Made by a program: the position numbers and the translations under genes. Shown in pieces: positions 53,671-62,414 of a stretch of DNA of 64,000 nt. The notes beneath the pieces are model-generated. The model made no database searches. It had not been told where the DNA came from and saw only the letters and a program-made list of their open reading frames with translations. The stretch's first letter is position 1; each line of letters starts with the position of its first letter. Source of the stretch: a virus; the IMG/VR virus record IMGVR_UViG_3300025039_000014, positions 1 to 64,000 of that record; one strand, given 5' to 3'.

Positions 53671-53695
53671 AAAAAGGCGCCTTGTGCGCCTTTTT
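53671..53695. terminator. Bidirectional terminator
   Basis: AAAAAGGCGC (53671-53680), loop CTTGT, GCGCCTTTTT (53686-53695): U-tract on both strands, between convergent operons. Confidence 0.92.
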
Positions 53696-54063
53696 CATTC
53701 CTTGGCGTTGTCGCTGCCTGGATCGTTTTCTTTACTCTCTGACTCGCCGTTTTGGGCGCGGGTGATCTCGCTAAGCAGCTGGCGCACGCGGTCAACCGTC
53801 AAGTTTCGCTCGGGCACGACGGTCGACGTATTCATTCGACGAGTCTGGCTCTGCCGGCGCTTCTCTGCCAGCAACCGCTTCTTCTCAAGCATCTTCTCAT
53901 TGAGCATTTTGAGCGCGGTATCGTGACTAATGTGGCGGAGTAGTTCGGACACCACCACCTCGTTGGTCAGCCCGGTGGCCACTGCCAGCTTGCGCAGGTT
54001 CTCATGCGCCTTGGGCTCAAGTTTCAGATTGACGGCAATCTGTTTCGAATCGTTGGTGATCAT
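53695..54063 (-). CDS. Ribbon-helix-helix-like DNA-binding protein
   Basis: 122 residues. KQIAVNLKLEPKAHENLRK followed by LTNEVVVSELLRHI fits a beta strand and two helices of an RHH/MetJ fold. The rest is charged and probably disordered. Downstream of the helicase gene in the same operon. A candidate regulator, possibly reading one of the other motifs. Confidence 0.6.
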   Translation of the reverse strand: MITNDSKQIAVNLKLEPKAHENLRKLAVATGLTNEVVVSELLRHISHDTALKMLNEKMLEKKRLLAEKRRQSQTRRMNTSTVVPERNLTVDRVRQLLSEITRAQNGESESKENDPGSDNAKE

Positions 54064-54077
54064 TCCTACGTCTCTAA

Positions 54078-55676
54078 CTAGCCGGTTGTTATACCCATCG
54101 TCCCGAGATCGAAATCCCGAGGACCATAGACGATATTCTCGTTGAATCCCGGTGTGTTCTGGACGATCGCTAACCGCTCAAGCGAGTGTTGCCGCAAGTG
54201 GTTGTTCGACTGATCAATAAAGTCGATGATCAGCGCCACGTTGGCACCCTGCTTCTTCGCCCGCAGTCCGCGACCGATACGTTGTCTCAGTGCTACTTCT
54301 GCCTTCCCACCACCGGCCAGGATCACGCACCCTACCGCTGGCACGTCCACACCGACATCCATGATCGTCGAGCCAATCAGCACTTGGGTATTGCCGTCAC
54401 GGAGATCGTTGAGCGCATCTTGCCGAGTCTGCTTCGATGATTCGCCGAAGACGAAATTAACCCGAAGGCCGGCTTCGGACATACGTTTTTCGAGCAGTCG
54501 CCCGTGCGCCTTCTGGAGCACCAAGAGCATGACGGGTAAACCGAGCTCGGCAGCACGCAAAGCCTCCTTCACAATTAAGGCATTGCGCGTAGCGTTATAT
54601 ATGATGCCGAGCTTATACGCTCGCTGCCATCCGGTGCCATTCCCCAGCACCGTGCTTTTCACACCAGTCTCATTCATCTGTTTCAGGCCGAGCCTGTCGG
54701 GACTATAACCGACGGTGTGATATCGAAAATAGGGGCGCGCCAAAACACCGCGCTCGATGAGCTCTTTTTCGGTAACGCGAGCCATGACCGGACCCGTGCA
54801 AGCCAGCAGTCGCATGTTGGCTTCCTGGTCGTCCTTCATGAACGGTGTCGCTGTCAGCGCGAGTCTGAAATGCGCGTTGCGACAGGCATCCATGATGGCG
54901 TAATACGAGTTGCCCGAGACCTCGTGCGCTTCTTCCAAGATCACGAATTCGACCATCTCCAGATATTTGAGCGTTGCTGCTCTGACCTTCGCCTGGCGTT
55001 CCTGTTCCGCTTTCGGCTTCGAACGATCCGGCTCCTTGAGCCGCTGCACCAGCGTCTGAACCATTGCCACCGTGACGGCACGACGCGGCGCGAACTCGCC
55101 GTCTCCAATGACGCCGACCTGCTTGCCCTTGAAGAACGTATCGCCGTTGTCCAACTGGAACGTGAACGATTCTTCGAAGGCTCTCTGCATCTGATACATC
55201 AGCACAAATCGGGTGGTGATGAACAGCGTCGGCCGGCGAATCCTCGAGACCGCCATGTTGGCCACCCGACTCTTGCCGCCACCCGTCGCGATCTGCGCGA
55301 TCCCCGCCCCTTCCCGCACTAGCGTGCGCACGACCTTCGGCTGGTAGTCGTATTGAGCGGTGTAGCCGAAACCGTCGATTCGAGGCATGTCCGGGCCGAG
55401 TGCTTCCGGCAGAGGCTTCTGGATCACCTGGGGCACAAAACCGCGTTTCTTGAGCTCTGCGCACAGCGGCTTGGTGAATCCCGCCGGGAACGTCGCATTA
55501 CCCCATTCGAAAAACGTCGAGACGCCATCCCAGTCGTCGTTCCTGGCAGCGTATGAGTATTCCGATCCGGCTGACTTATACGAGGTCAAGGATTGGACAA
55601 TTTCTTTCACCTTGACGCTGTCGTCGACCAGCTTGGCGACCCTGGCATTACGGGCGATTCGAATGATCTGCCCCAT
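54078..55676 (-). CDS. UvsW-like SF2 helicase
   Basis: 532 residues. Motif I ATGGGKS, motif II ILEEAHEVS (DEAH-like with E for D), motif III LTATPF, and motif VI QRIGRGLRAKKQG. Similar layout to T4 UvsW, which unwinds branched DNA and R-loops and promotes recombination-dependent replication. Reads away from the operator at 55715. Confidence 0.88.
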   Translation of the reverse strand: MGQIIRIARNARVAKLVDDSVKVKEIVQSLTSYKSAGSEYSYAARNDDWDGVSTFFEWGNATFPAGFTKPLCAELKKRGFVPQVIQKPLPEALGPDMPRIDGFGYTAQYDYQPKVVRTLVREGAGIAQIATGGGKSRVANMAVSRIRRPTLFITTRFVLMYQMQRAFEESFTFQLDNGDTFFKGKQVGVIGDGEFAPRRAVTVAMVQTLVQRLKEPDRSKPKAEQERQAKVRAATLKYLEMVEFVILEEAHEVSGNSYYAIMDACRNAHFRLALTATPFMKDDQEANMRLLACTGPVMARVTEKELIERGVLARPYFRYHTVGYSPDRLGLKQMNETGVKSTVLGNGTGWQRAYKLGIIYNATRNALIVKEALRAAELGLPVMLLVLQKAHGRLLEKRMSEAGLRVNFVFGESSKQTRQDALNDLRDGNTQVLIGSTIMDVGVDVPAVGCVILAGGGKAEVALRQRIGRGLRAKKQGANVALIIDFIDQSNNHLRQHSLERLAIVQNTPGFNENIVYGPRDFDLGTMGITTG

Positions 55677-55714
55677 GTGATTGCTCTCCGTGTGGCGATT
55701 GCCTTACACTGCCT

Positions 55715-55734
55715 GTAAGTAAGTGCTTACTTAC
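55715..55734. promoter_or_regulatory. Operator shared by two divergent operons
   Basis: An almost perfect 20-bp palindrome that contains two overlapping registers of the core: GTAAGT-AAGT-GCTTAC (55715-55730) and GTAAGT-GCTT-ACTTAC (55719-55734). Lies 39 bp from the helicase start and 53 bp from the ParB-like gene. Confidence 0.85.
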
Positions 55735-55786
55735 CTTTAATGCGGGAAAAAATGTCCACGCGTAAGTATAAGTGAAGACTAACACG

Positions 55787-56452
55787 ATGAGCGAAATCCA
55801 GAAAGTAGACCCTCGGGAACTCCGCAAAAATTCTTGGAATACCAACAAGATGACGGCGGAAAACGAGGAAAAGCTGAGAACCAGCGTCCGGCGCAATGGC
55901 TTGCTCGGCGTGGTGCTGGTTCGAGAGCTGAAAGACGGCTCTATGGAGATCGTCGGCGGCGAACACCGCGTCGATATCGCTATCGAGGACGGTCAGTCAA
56001 CGGTCAACGTCCAAAACCTGGGCAAGATCAGCGATGCTCGCGCCAAGGAAATGATGCTGCTGGACAACGGCCGCTACGGACAGGATGACCCATTCGAACT
56101 GGCCGGCATTCTGGACGAGCTCGCCGCCGGCGGCGACGTGGATCTCTCCACCTTCATGCCCTTCGCCAGCGAGGACATGGACAAGCTGCTAAGCACCACC
56201 GACATCGACCTCGACAGTCTCGATTACCTCGACGAGCCGGACTACACCGGCGTCGAAGTCACCACCGAGAAGCGTGAGTCGAAAGTCCAGTCGCATCAGG
56301 TGCTGCGCTTCAAGGTCACGATGGACGACGCCGCGGCCGTGAAGCGCGTGATCGACAAGATCATGGAGTCACGGGGCTTCACCGAAGAGGACTCGCTGAC
56401 CAACGCCGGTGATGCCCTGGTCTACCTGGCGGGGGAATACGCCAATGAGTAA
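55787..56452 (+). CDS. ParB/sulfiredoxin-fold protein 1
   Basis: 221 residues from the ATG at 55787; a GTG five codons earlier is possible. LRKNSWNTNKM, SVRRNGLLGVVLV and GGEHRVDIA match the ParB N-terminal (CTPase/Srx) fold. No ParB HTH or dimer domain. In phages such short ParB-like proteins occur beside packaging or DNA-modification genes. First gene of the 55.8-59.4 kb operon. Confidence 0.8.
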   Translation: MSEIQKVDPRELRKNSWNTNKMTAENEEKLRTSVRRNGLLGVVLVRELKDGSMEIVGGEHRVDIAIEDGQSTVNVQNLGKISDARAKEMMLLDNGRYGQDDPFELAGILDELAAGGDVDLSTFMPFASEDMDKLLSTTDIDLDSLDYLDEPDYTGVEVTTEKRESKVQSHQVLRFKVTMDDAAAVKRVIDKIMESRGFTEEDSLTNAGDALVYLAGEYANE

Positions 56453-57119
56453 CGACCGCGGCGGCCAGGAGATCGTCTACCTCGATCCCAAGACCCTTAT
56501 TCCCTACGAGAACAACGTCAAGCGCCACCCGCGCAAGCACATCGAGGCGCTGAAAGCTCTGATGCTGCGTCACGGCTTCTCGAAGGGAAACCCCATCCAG
56601 GTCGACCGCAACATGGTCATCATCGCTGGACACGGCCGCACGGAAGCCGCGTGCGAGCTTGAGATGCCGGTGGTGCCGGTTGTCATCCGTTCGGACCTGT
56701 CCGACGACGAGGTGAAGCGCTGGCGTCTGGAAGAGAACAAGTCGGTCTCCAACGACTACGACGTGGTCGGCATGAAGGCCGAGATTGCCGATCTACTGGA
56801 TCTCGATGGGCCGTTGGTCGGCTTCGACGAGAAAGAGTGGGCGGTGCTGACCGAAGACCTCACGGCTGACTTCGATGCCGACTCGATGATCGCCGATCTC
56901 GAGGCCGAGATGGAATCCGCCGCGAAGCATCACGACGAGACCACCGAGAAGGCTCGCACCGAACAGGTGGCGATCACCGATCTTCTGGGATTCCGGCATG
57001 TGCCGGCGGCGCAGCAGCGCAAGATCGTCAAGTTCGTGGCGCGCCTCGAAGCTGAAACCGGCAAGACCGGCGCTGATGCCTTCCTGGCTCACATCGATCA
57101 GAGCGAGGGCGCGGCATGA
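56445..57119 (+). CDS. ParB/sulfiredoxin-fold protein 2
   Basis: 224 residues, overlapping the first ParB-like gene. NVKRHPRKHIEAL, FSKGNPIQVD and IIAGHGRTEAA are the ParB signature, followed by an acidic helical tail. A paralogue or partner of the protein upstream. Confidence 0.85.
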   Translation: MSNDRGGQEIVYLDPKTLIPYENNVKRHPRKHIEALKALMLRHGFSKGNPIQVDRNMVIIAGHGRTEAACELEMPVVPVVIRSDLSDDEVKRWRLEENKSVSNDYDVVGMKAEIADLLDLDGPLVGFDEKEWAVLTEDLTADFDADSMIADLEAEMESAAKHHDETTEKARTEQVAITDLLGFRHVPAAQQRKIVKFVARLEAETGKTGADAFLAHIDQSEGAA

Positions 57120-57754
57120 GCGACATCGTCATCGACAAGCGATTCAGCTCCCGCGTGACGCGCACCGATCGTGTGCTCGAAGTGGCCGAAGCCTTCGGGC
57201 TGGGCCTTGAGGATCGCGAGTTCGTGATCTACGACCAGCTGTCCGTCCAGGTCGAGCGTGGTGATGTCGTCTACATCAACGGGCAGTCCGGTTCCGGCAA
57301 GTCGTTGGCGCTGCGCGAGATCGCTCGCCAGTTGGCCGACCAGGGCATGCGCGTCGCCAACATCGACGAGATCGCCCTGGAAGACGTCCCGTTGATCGAT
57401 CAGATCGGCACCGACACCAACGACGCGGTTCGCCTGCTGTCGCTGGCTGGGCTCAACGATGCCTATCTGCTGGTGCGATCCCCTGCCGAGCTTTCCGATG
57501 GTCAGAAATATCGCTTCCGGCTGGCCAAGGTCATCGAGTCCGGCGCCGACGTGTGGGTCGCCGACGAGTTCTGCGCGGTCTTGGATCGCGAAACCGCAAA
57601 GGTCGTCTCGTTCAACGTCCAGCGCACGGCACGCAAGGCTGGCGCCACGGTGATCGTGGCCACCACCCATACCGACTTGGTAGAAGACCTCAAGCCAAGT
57701 CTGGTGATCGAGAAGTATTACAAGGCCAAAGTCAGCATGGAGAGACCCGCATGA
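57116..57754 (+). CDS. Soluble ABC-type ATPase
   Basis: 212 residues. Walker A GQSGSGKS at about 56-63, signature LSDGQKYRFRLAK at about 125-137, and Walker B VWVADEFCAVLD. No membrane part, so not a transporter. Sits between ParB-like and GNAT-like genes with ATGA overlaps on both sides; probably a DNA-associated ATPase of the same system. Confidence 0.85.
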   Translation: MSDIVIDKRFSSRVTRTDRVLEVAEAFGLGLEDREFVIYDQLSVQVERGDVVYINGQSGSGKSLALREIARQLADQGMRVANIDEIALEDVPLIDQIGTDTNDAVRLLSLAGLNDAYLLVRSPAELSDGQKYRFRLAKVIESGADVWVADEFCAVLDRETAKVVSFNVQRTARKAGATVIVATTHTDLVEDLKPSLVIEKYYKAKVSMERPA

Positions 57755-58230
57755 GTGATGCTTCGACAACAGACGGACCCGCTACCGATACCTCTACGGT
57801 CGACCATGCGAAGACCATTCAGATCGTCGAGAAGCGCTGCAAGAAGCACGGTGTGGCGATCGTCACGATCCAGCCGTTCAGTGCGCGCCTGTTCGTGTTC
57901 AGAGGTCTCGATACCTACAGCGACAAGCTCAAGGCGATCTTCGGCGTCGAGACGCAGATGGGCTGCATCCTGCAAGACCTGAACGTCGGTGGTTTCTTCG
58001 GCTCCGAGTTGGACGTCAACGGCTGCCCGATTCTGGTGCTGGCGATCGATGGCACGACGAAATACCCGGAAGAAGCCATCTGGCACGAAGCGCTGCACGC
58101 GACCTTCGTCATCCTGGACCTCTACGGGGTCGAGTTCGACGTCGATAACCACGAAATCTACACCTACACCCAGGGCTACATCGTCAGTCAGATTCGCCAG
58201 CAACTCTACGGGCGAGAGTCGTTTCGATGA
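57751..58230 (+). CDS. HExxH metallopeptidase-like protein
   Basis: 159 residues. H112-E113-A-L-H116 within WHEALHATFVILDLYG, followed by NHEIYTYTQGYI, whose Glu could complete a zincin site. Small predicted zinc hydrolase; ATGA overlaps couple it to the ATPase and the GNAT-like gene. Confidence 0.7.
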   Translation: MSDASTTDGPATDTSTVDHAKTIQIVEKRCKKHGVAIVTIQPFSARLFVFRGLDTYSDKLKAIFGVETQMGCILQDLNVGGFFGSELDVNGCPILVLAIDGTTKYPEEAIWHEALHATFVILDLYGVEFDVDNHEIYTYTQGYIVSQIRQQLYGRESFR

Positions 58231-59132
58231 TCCCGAATGACGTCGCGATCCGCCGGCCGGCCGCCTCTGAGTGGTCGGAGGGCTTCTCGTTGCTGTCGCG
58301 AATGGTCCTCGAGCGCGGCACCCGCGAAGACTGGCTGGCGCTGCACGATCTTCACTACAAGACCGAGACTGACTCCTTCGGCCAGACCTACTACCGCTGC
58401 ACGCTCGACGGCACGCTGATCGGCGTGGTCGTCACGGCCTACCCGAAGCTGTTGCTGGAACCGCGTCATCGCATGTTCCCGAAGATCAAGCCGACCGGCG
58501 GCTCCAAGCTCACCAATACGGCGCGGGCGAAGTTCGTGAATGACCTGTTCGCGATCGTCAACCGCTCGGTCGTTGACACGCTCTACCGCGGTGTCGGCGT
58601 CTCCTATCGGATGCTCAACCTGGCCGCCCGGATGCATCCACGCCAGGTGGTGGAGATCCAATCGGCCATGTCGAAATTCTCGCCCTTCGCCATGAAGGCA
58701 GGGTTCCTCTTCGCCAAGCCGATCCCGAACAAGAACTACGCCAAAGGCGTAGCGATGGTCACTCGTTTCTTCGATAGCCATCCGATGGACACCGTCGGCC
58801 TGCTCGAAGAGATCGACGCCATGCCGGACTCGCTCAAGCTCAAGACCCTGCGTGAGCTCACGGCGTTCTATTACAAGTGCTCGGCGCTTGAGAAGACCGG
58901 TCGCAACCTGGGTCGCGGCCTGGCTGACCTGGATTACGAGCCTGCCGAGCTGATCGCCAAGATTCAGGGACTGATCTTCGCCTCCCCGCTCTATGGCGCC
59001 TATCGCAATCCTGACTTTGGCCGTGCGCTGCCCGACCGGCTACCGCTGGCCGCGTTCGATCTCCAAAGTCCCAACGAACCGCTGAACCTCGCTGCCCTGG
59101 AAACCCTGATTGGAAGCGTCCCCGATGAGTGA
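58227..59132 (+). CDS. GNAT-fold protein, possibly Mom-like DNA modifier
   Basis: 301 residues. N-terminal 180 residues fit a GNAT fold, with R121-G-V-G-V-S as the acyl-CoA pyrophosphate loop inside LYRGVGVSYRMLNLAAR, followed by MKAGFLFAKP. The C-terminal 120 residues are unknown. Phage Mu Mom, a GNAT relative that carbamoylmethylates adenine in DNA, is the nearest analogue I can name, and the ParB/ABC neighbours fit a DNA-targeted system. A protein acetyltransferase is the alternative. Confidence 0.6.
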   Translation: MIPNDVAIRRPAASEWSEGFSLLSRMVLERGTREDWLALHDLHYKTETDSFGQTYYRCTLDGTLIGVVVTAYPKLLLEPRHRMFPKIKPTGGSKLTNTARAKFVNDLFAIVNRSVVDTLYRGVGVSYRMLNLAARMHPRQVVEIQSAMSKFSPFAMKAGFLFAKPIPNKNYAKGVAMVTRFFDSHPMDTVGLLEEIDAMPDSLKLKTLRELTAFYYKCSALEKTGRNLGRGLADLDYEPAELIAKIQGLIFASPLYGAYRNPDFGRALPDRLPLAAFDLQSPNEPLNLAALETLIGSVPDE

Positions 59133-59418
59133 ATACCGCATGACCCAGAAGCAGCTCCAGATCATCACCGCGATCCACGAGCACCAGAAGAACCACAAGC
59201 AGGACATCGACCTGGATCAGCTGCTGGGCTCTCTGCCCTACGAGACGACCAAGGAATCGATGCAGTTCAGCCTGCGAGCCCTGATCAAGAAGGGTCTGCT
59301 GGCGAAGGTAGGCGACGCCGTGATTCGTCGTGGACGGGCTCGTCGGACCTATCGGCTGACGCTGATGGCCAAGGAAATGTTCCGGCTGGGGTCAGAAAAA
59401 TCACACACACCAGCTTAA
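59125..59418 (+). CDS. Small winged-helix protein
   Basis: 97 residues overlapping the GNAT-like gene by 8 bp. Helices with MQFSLRALIKKGLLAKV and a basic wing RRGRARRTYRL fit a winged-helix DNA-binding domain. Last gene of the operon. Confidence 0.65.
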   Translation: MSEYRMTQKQLQIITAIHEHQKNHKQDIDLDQLLGSLPYETTKESMQFSLRALIKKGLLAKVGDAVIRRGRARRTYRLTLMAKEMFRLGSEKSHTPA

Positions 59419-60459
59419 AGTATTGATACAATCGGCAGAAGCTGTGCCAAGCAAATATCACTGATACCACCGATAAAACTCATACCACCGAACGCCCACT
59501 CGACACCGATATCACCGACTCCCCGCGACTCACACCTGCCGACATGACCGCTATCACCTGGCTTCACCTCCGCTAAGACCGACTGCACGCGATACCCAGG
59601 TTCAAGACCGAGACCACCGAGACAACCGATCGCTGACAGACCGCGCTGAAAGCGCAACGACGACGCACTGAACGAACCGACAGTCACCCGGCGCCACGAT
59701 CACCGATATCACCGCCCTATTCCGACGGCCAAGAGATCCGACCATCCCCAGAATGGTCCCAGGTGGGAAGCGAGTCCGGTATGTGTCCGCATCATGTTCT
59801 GGAAATTCAGGTCGGTCCCGTCCGACAAGGTCAATATCTATCGGCCTCATTGGCACAAACTCTCCAGACATAGAGCGCAGTTGGCGCGAAAAATCGTCGT
59901 CTGGGAGACGGGGAAGTTGCGCCTTCTCCCTTTGTGCGTTTCTGGCGAAAAATTCTGAGAGCACAGGATAACGCGAAATAATGCTTTCTAATCAATGCTT
60001 TACAGAGAAAACGCAACCCCGCTCATCCGAGGATATTGGGATCAAAAACACCCCTTCATCCGAGGCATCCAAATTCTCTCTAAAGTATTGTTTTGAAACG
60101 AGAAAAGAGTTTTTAGCTCCGATGCCTCAGTCCCTCTATAAATACACTCTCAAAACAAGAACCCCTAAAAACAGAATATTCAGTTTACGCAAAGTTAACG
60201 CGTAAACGTAAACGAAAAACCATCTGATATACGCGTAAAAATTCGGCCAGCGCGGGCCGCCGACCCTGACGACGGGAAACCTCGGAACGGATCGGAACCT
60301 GGCGGCGACCACCCGCCCAATGACTCTCTGAAAATCTGATCTTCGTGCCCCTGCTCAAATTTGCGTTCTAAGCGACGATATCGCTCCGATCCACCCCGAC
60401 ATACAGGGTAGCTTCGGAAAATCGCTGAGAACGCATCCCTGATCGATTGGGAGCGATTT
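59419..60459. other. 1.0-kb gene-free region upstream of the terminase genes
   Basis: No convincing gene. Contains degenerate (AT)ACCACCGA/ATCACCGA words, a 14-bp CACCGATATCACCG at 59504-59517 and 59701-59714, a 10-bp TCATCCGAGG at 60023 and 60056, an inverted repeat GAGGCATC/GATGCCTC (60062 and 60121), and AT-rich DNA with TTTACGCGT-type words (60184-60235). Its position before terS makes it a candidate packaging (pac/cos) or origin region. Confidence 0.6.
60194..60207. repeat. GTTAACGCGTAAAC, shared with 49.5 kb
   Basis: Exact reverse complement of 49516-49529. Related words ACGCGTAAA at about 60229 and GTTTACGCA at 60183 lie nearby. Confidence 0.6.
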
Positions 60460-61104
60460 ATGAGCGACACGAAGACTGCACGAAAGCGAATGTCTCCGAG
60501 CCAGTGGGCAGAAGCGCGTGCGATGTGGGCGTCGGGCGAGTTCACGCTGGAACAGATCGCCGAGAAATACGGCGTCGCCCGCGAAACCCTGTCGCGCCGG
60601 TTCGCCAAGGACGGGGTCAAGAAGGGTCAGAGCCAGATCGATCGCAAGGTCGAGCAGGAGCTGATCGAGAAAGCCGTCCAGGCTGCCGACAAGTGGGCGG
60701 AGCGCGGCGAACAAGCCCGCGAATCGTTCTTCAAGATGAACAAGATGGTCGTCGCGCTGACCGGCAAGGTCTTGCAAGACGCGATCGCCGGGGGCAAGGG
60801 GCTCTACACCGCCCAGGCCGACCTCAAGGCACTCCAGATGACATCGATCATTCTGGAGAAGACTCGGGCGAATCAGTGGGCCGTCGTGGGTCTCGACAAG
60901 GAAACCGACAACGACGACGAAATCCCCCAGCTGCTGGTGCGCACGCTGACCCCGGATCAGGTCGTCGAACTCCAGCGCATGCAGCATCAGGTAACGCCGG
61001 AAGACGAGATCGAGGTCGGCGACGCCGAACCCTACCTCGAAGACATCGATGTTCTCGATGACGAAGACGACGATGCGGTTATCGTCGAAGAGGCCGACGA
61101 CTAA
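60460..61104 (+). CDS. Terminase small subunit
   Basis: 214 residues. N-terminal HTH: FTLEQIAEKYGVARETLSRRFAK at about 28-50. Helical middle for oligomerisation, very acidic C-terminus. GGGAGCG ribosome site; stop and next start share TAATG. Recognises the packaging site. Confidence 0.85.
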   Translation: MSDTKTARKRMSPSQWAEARAMWASGEFTLEQIAEKYGVARETLSRRFAKDGVKKGQSQIDRKVEQELIEKAVQAADKWAERGEQARESFFKMNKMVVALTGKVLQDAIAGGKGLYTAQADLKALQMTSIILEKTRANQWAVVGLDKETDNDDEIPQLLVRTLTPDQVVELQRMQHQVTPEDEIEVGDAEPYLEDIDVLDDEDDDAVIVEEADD

Positions 61105-62339
61105 TGGCCGCCGTCATCGATCTCAGCCTTCACGACAAGCAGATGGAAGTCTTCTCCGACCCGGCGCGATTCAAGGTCGTCGTGGCCGGCCGGCGCTGGG
61201 GCAAGTCTCGTCTGTCGCTGACCTCGATGCTGCGCGCCGCCCGGATGCCCCGCTCTCGGGTCTGGTATATCGCGCCGACCTTCCGCATGGCCAAGCAGAT
61301 CATGTGGGACGAGCTGCTGGAGATGATCCCCAAGCAGTGGGTCAGGAAGACCAACCACTCGACCCTTACGGTGGTGCTCAAGAACAAGACCGAAATCTCG
61401 CTCAAGGGTGCCGACCGCCCCGATACCCTGCGCGGTGTCGCGCTGAACTACGTGGTCCTCGACGAATTTCAGGACATGAAGGCCGACGTCTGGGTCAAGG
61501 TGCTTCGCCCGACGCTGTCGTCAACCGGCGGACACGCACTGATCATCGGCACCCCGAAGGCGTTCAACTACCTCTACGAGCTGTGGAAGCTCGGTCAGGA
61601 TGGCCGCTCGAAGCAGTGGAAGTCCTGGCAGTTCGAAACCGCCTCATCGCCCTTCATCCCGGCATCCGAAATCGAAGCAGCCCGCGAGGACATGGACCCC
61701 AAGTCGTTCGCACAGGAATACCTGGCGAGCTTCGCCACCATGTCGGGCCGAGTCTACTACCCGTTCGATCGCATGGAGCATGTCGGCACCTATGCGTTCA
61801 ACCCCGCCCTGCCGATCTGGGTGGGCCAGGATTTCAACATCGACCCGATGTCCTCGGTGGTCATGCAGCCGCAGAGCAACGGCGATATCTGGATCGTCGA
61901 CGAGATGATTTTGCCATCCTCGAATACGGCCGAAGTGTGTGACGAGCTGGAGCGCAAGTTCTGGCGCTGGCAGTCCAATTTGACGGTTTACCCCGATCCA
62001 GCCGGAGGCCAGCGCCAACACGCCCGCGGCGAAACCGATATGGACATCTTTCGGGAACGCGGCTTCAAGCGGCTCAAATACAAGCGCCGGCACCCGGCGA
62101 TCGCCGACCGCGTCAACGCGGTCAACTCGATGCTGATGAGTGCATCCGGCCAGGTTCGCCTGCGCGTGGACGCGAGCTGCCGTCAAACGATCTCGGCCTT
62201 CGAACAGACGCTTTACAAGCCAGGCAGTCGGGACATCGACAAGGCCGCCGGTGTGGAGCACCCGGCCGATGCGCTGGGCTACTGCATCGACCTCGAACGT
62301 CCGGTGCGGAAATTCAAGCCGATGGGCGCTTCTTTCTGA
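61104..62339 (+). CDS. terL: Terminase large subunit
   Basis: 411 residues. Walker A AGRRWGKSR, Walker B YVVLDEFQDM, then the RNase H-fold nuclease region with QDFNIDP, YPDPAGGQ and EHPADALGY. Motor of DNA packaging; acts with the small subunit and the portal. Confidence 0.95.
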   Translation: MAAVIDLSLHDKQMEVFSDPARFKVVVAGRRWGKSRLSLTSMLRAARMPRSRVWYIAPTFRMAKQIMWDELLEMIPKQWVRKTNHSTLTVVLKNKTEISLKGADRPDTLRGVALNYVVLDEFQDMKADVWVKVLRPTLSSTGGHALIIGTPKAFNYLYELWKLGQDGRSKQWKSWQFETASSPFIPASEIEAAREDMDPKSFAQEYLASFATMSGRVYYPFDRMEHVGTYAFNPALPIWVGQDFNIDPMSSVVMQPQSNGDIWIVDEMILPSSNTAEVCDELERKFWRWQSNLTVYPDPAGGQRQHARGETDMDIFRERGFKRLKYKRRHPAIADRVNAVNSMLMSASGQVRLRVDASCRQTISAFEQTLYKPGSRDIDKAAGVEHPADALGYCIDLERPVRKFKPMGASF

Positions 62340-62351
62340 CCTATGGAGTAA

Positions 62352-62367
62352 GTAAGTATTTACTTAC
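62352..62367. promoter_or_regulatory. Operator upstream of the portal gene
   Basis: Perfect GTAAGT-ATTT-ACTTAC inside a longer symmetric GAGTAAGTAAG...CTTACTC context. The same repressor site therefore reaches into the structural genes. Confidence 0.8.
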
Positions 62368-62414
62368 TCTCTAATTTATGGTTACATTCCACACTAGGCA
62401 AAAGAGTGAACCGC

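Noticed and set aside
59981-60205. 74-codon open frame before terS
   Set aside because: No ribosome site, AT-rich repeats, and overlaps the shared GTTAACGCGTAAAC motif.
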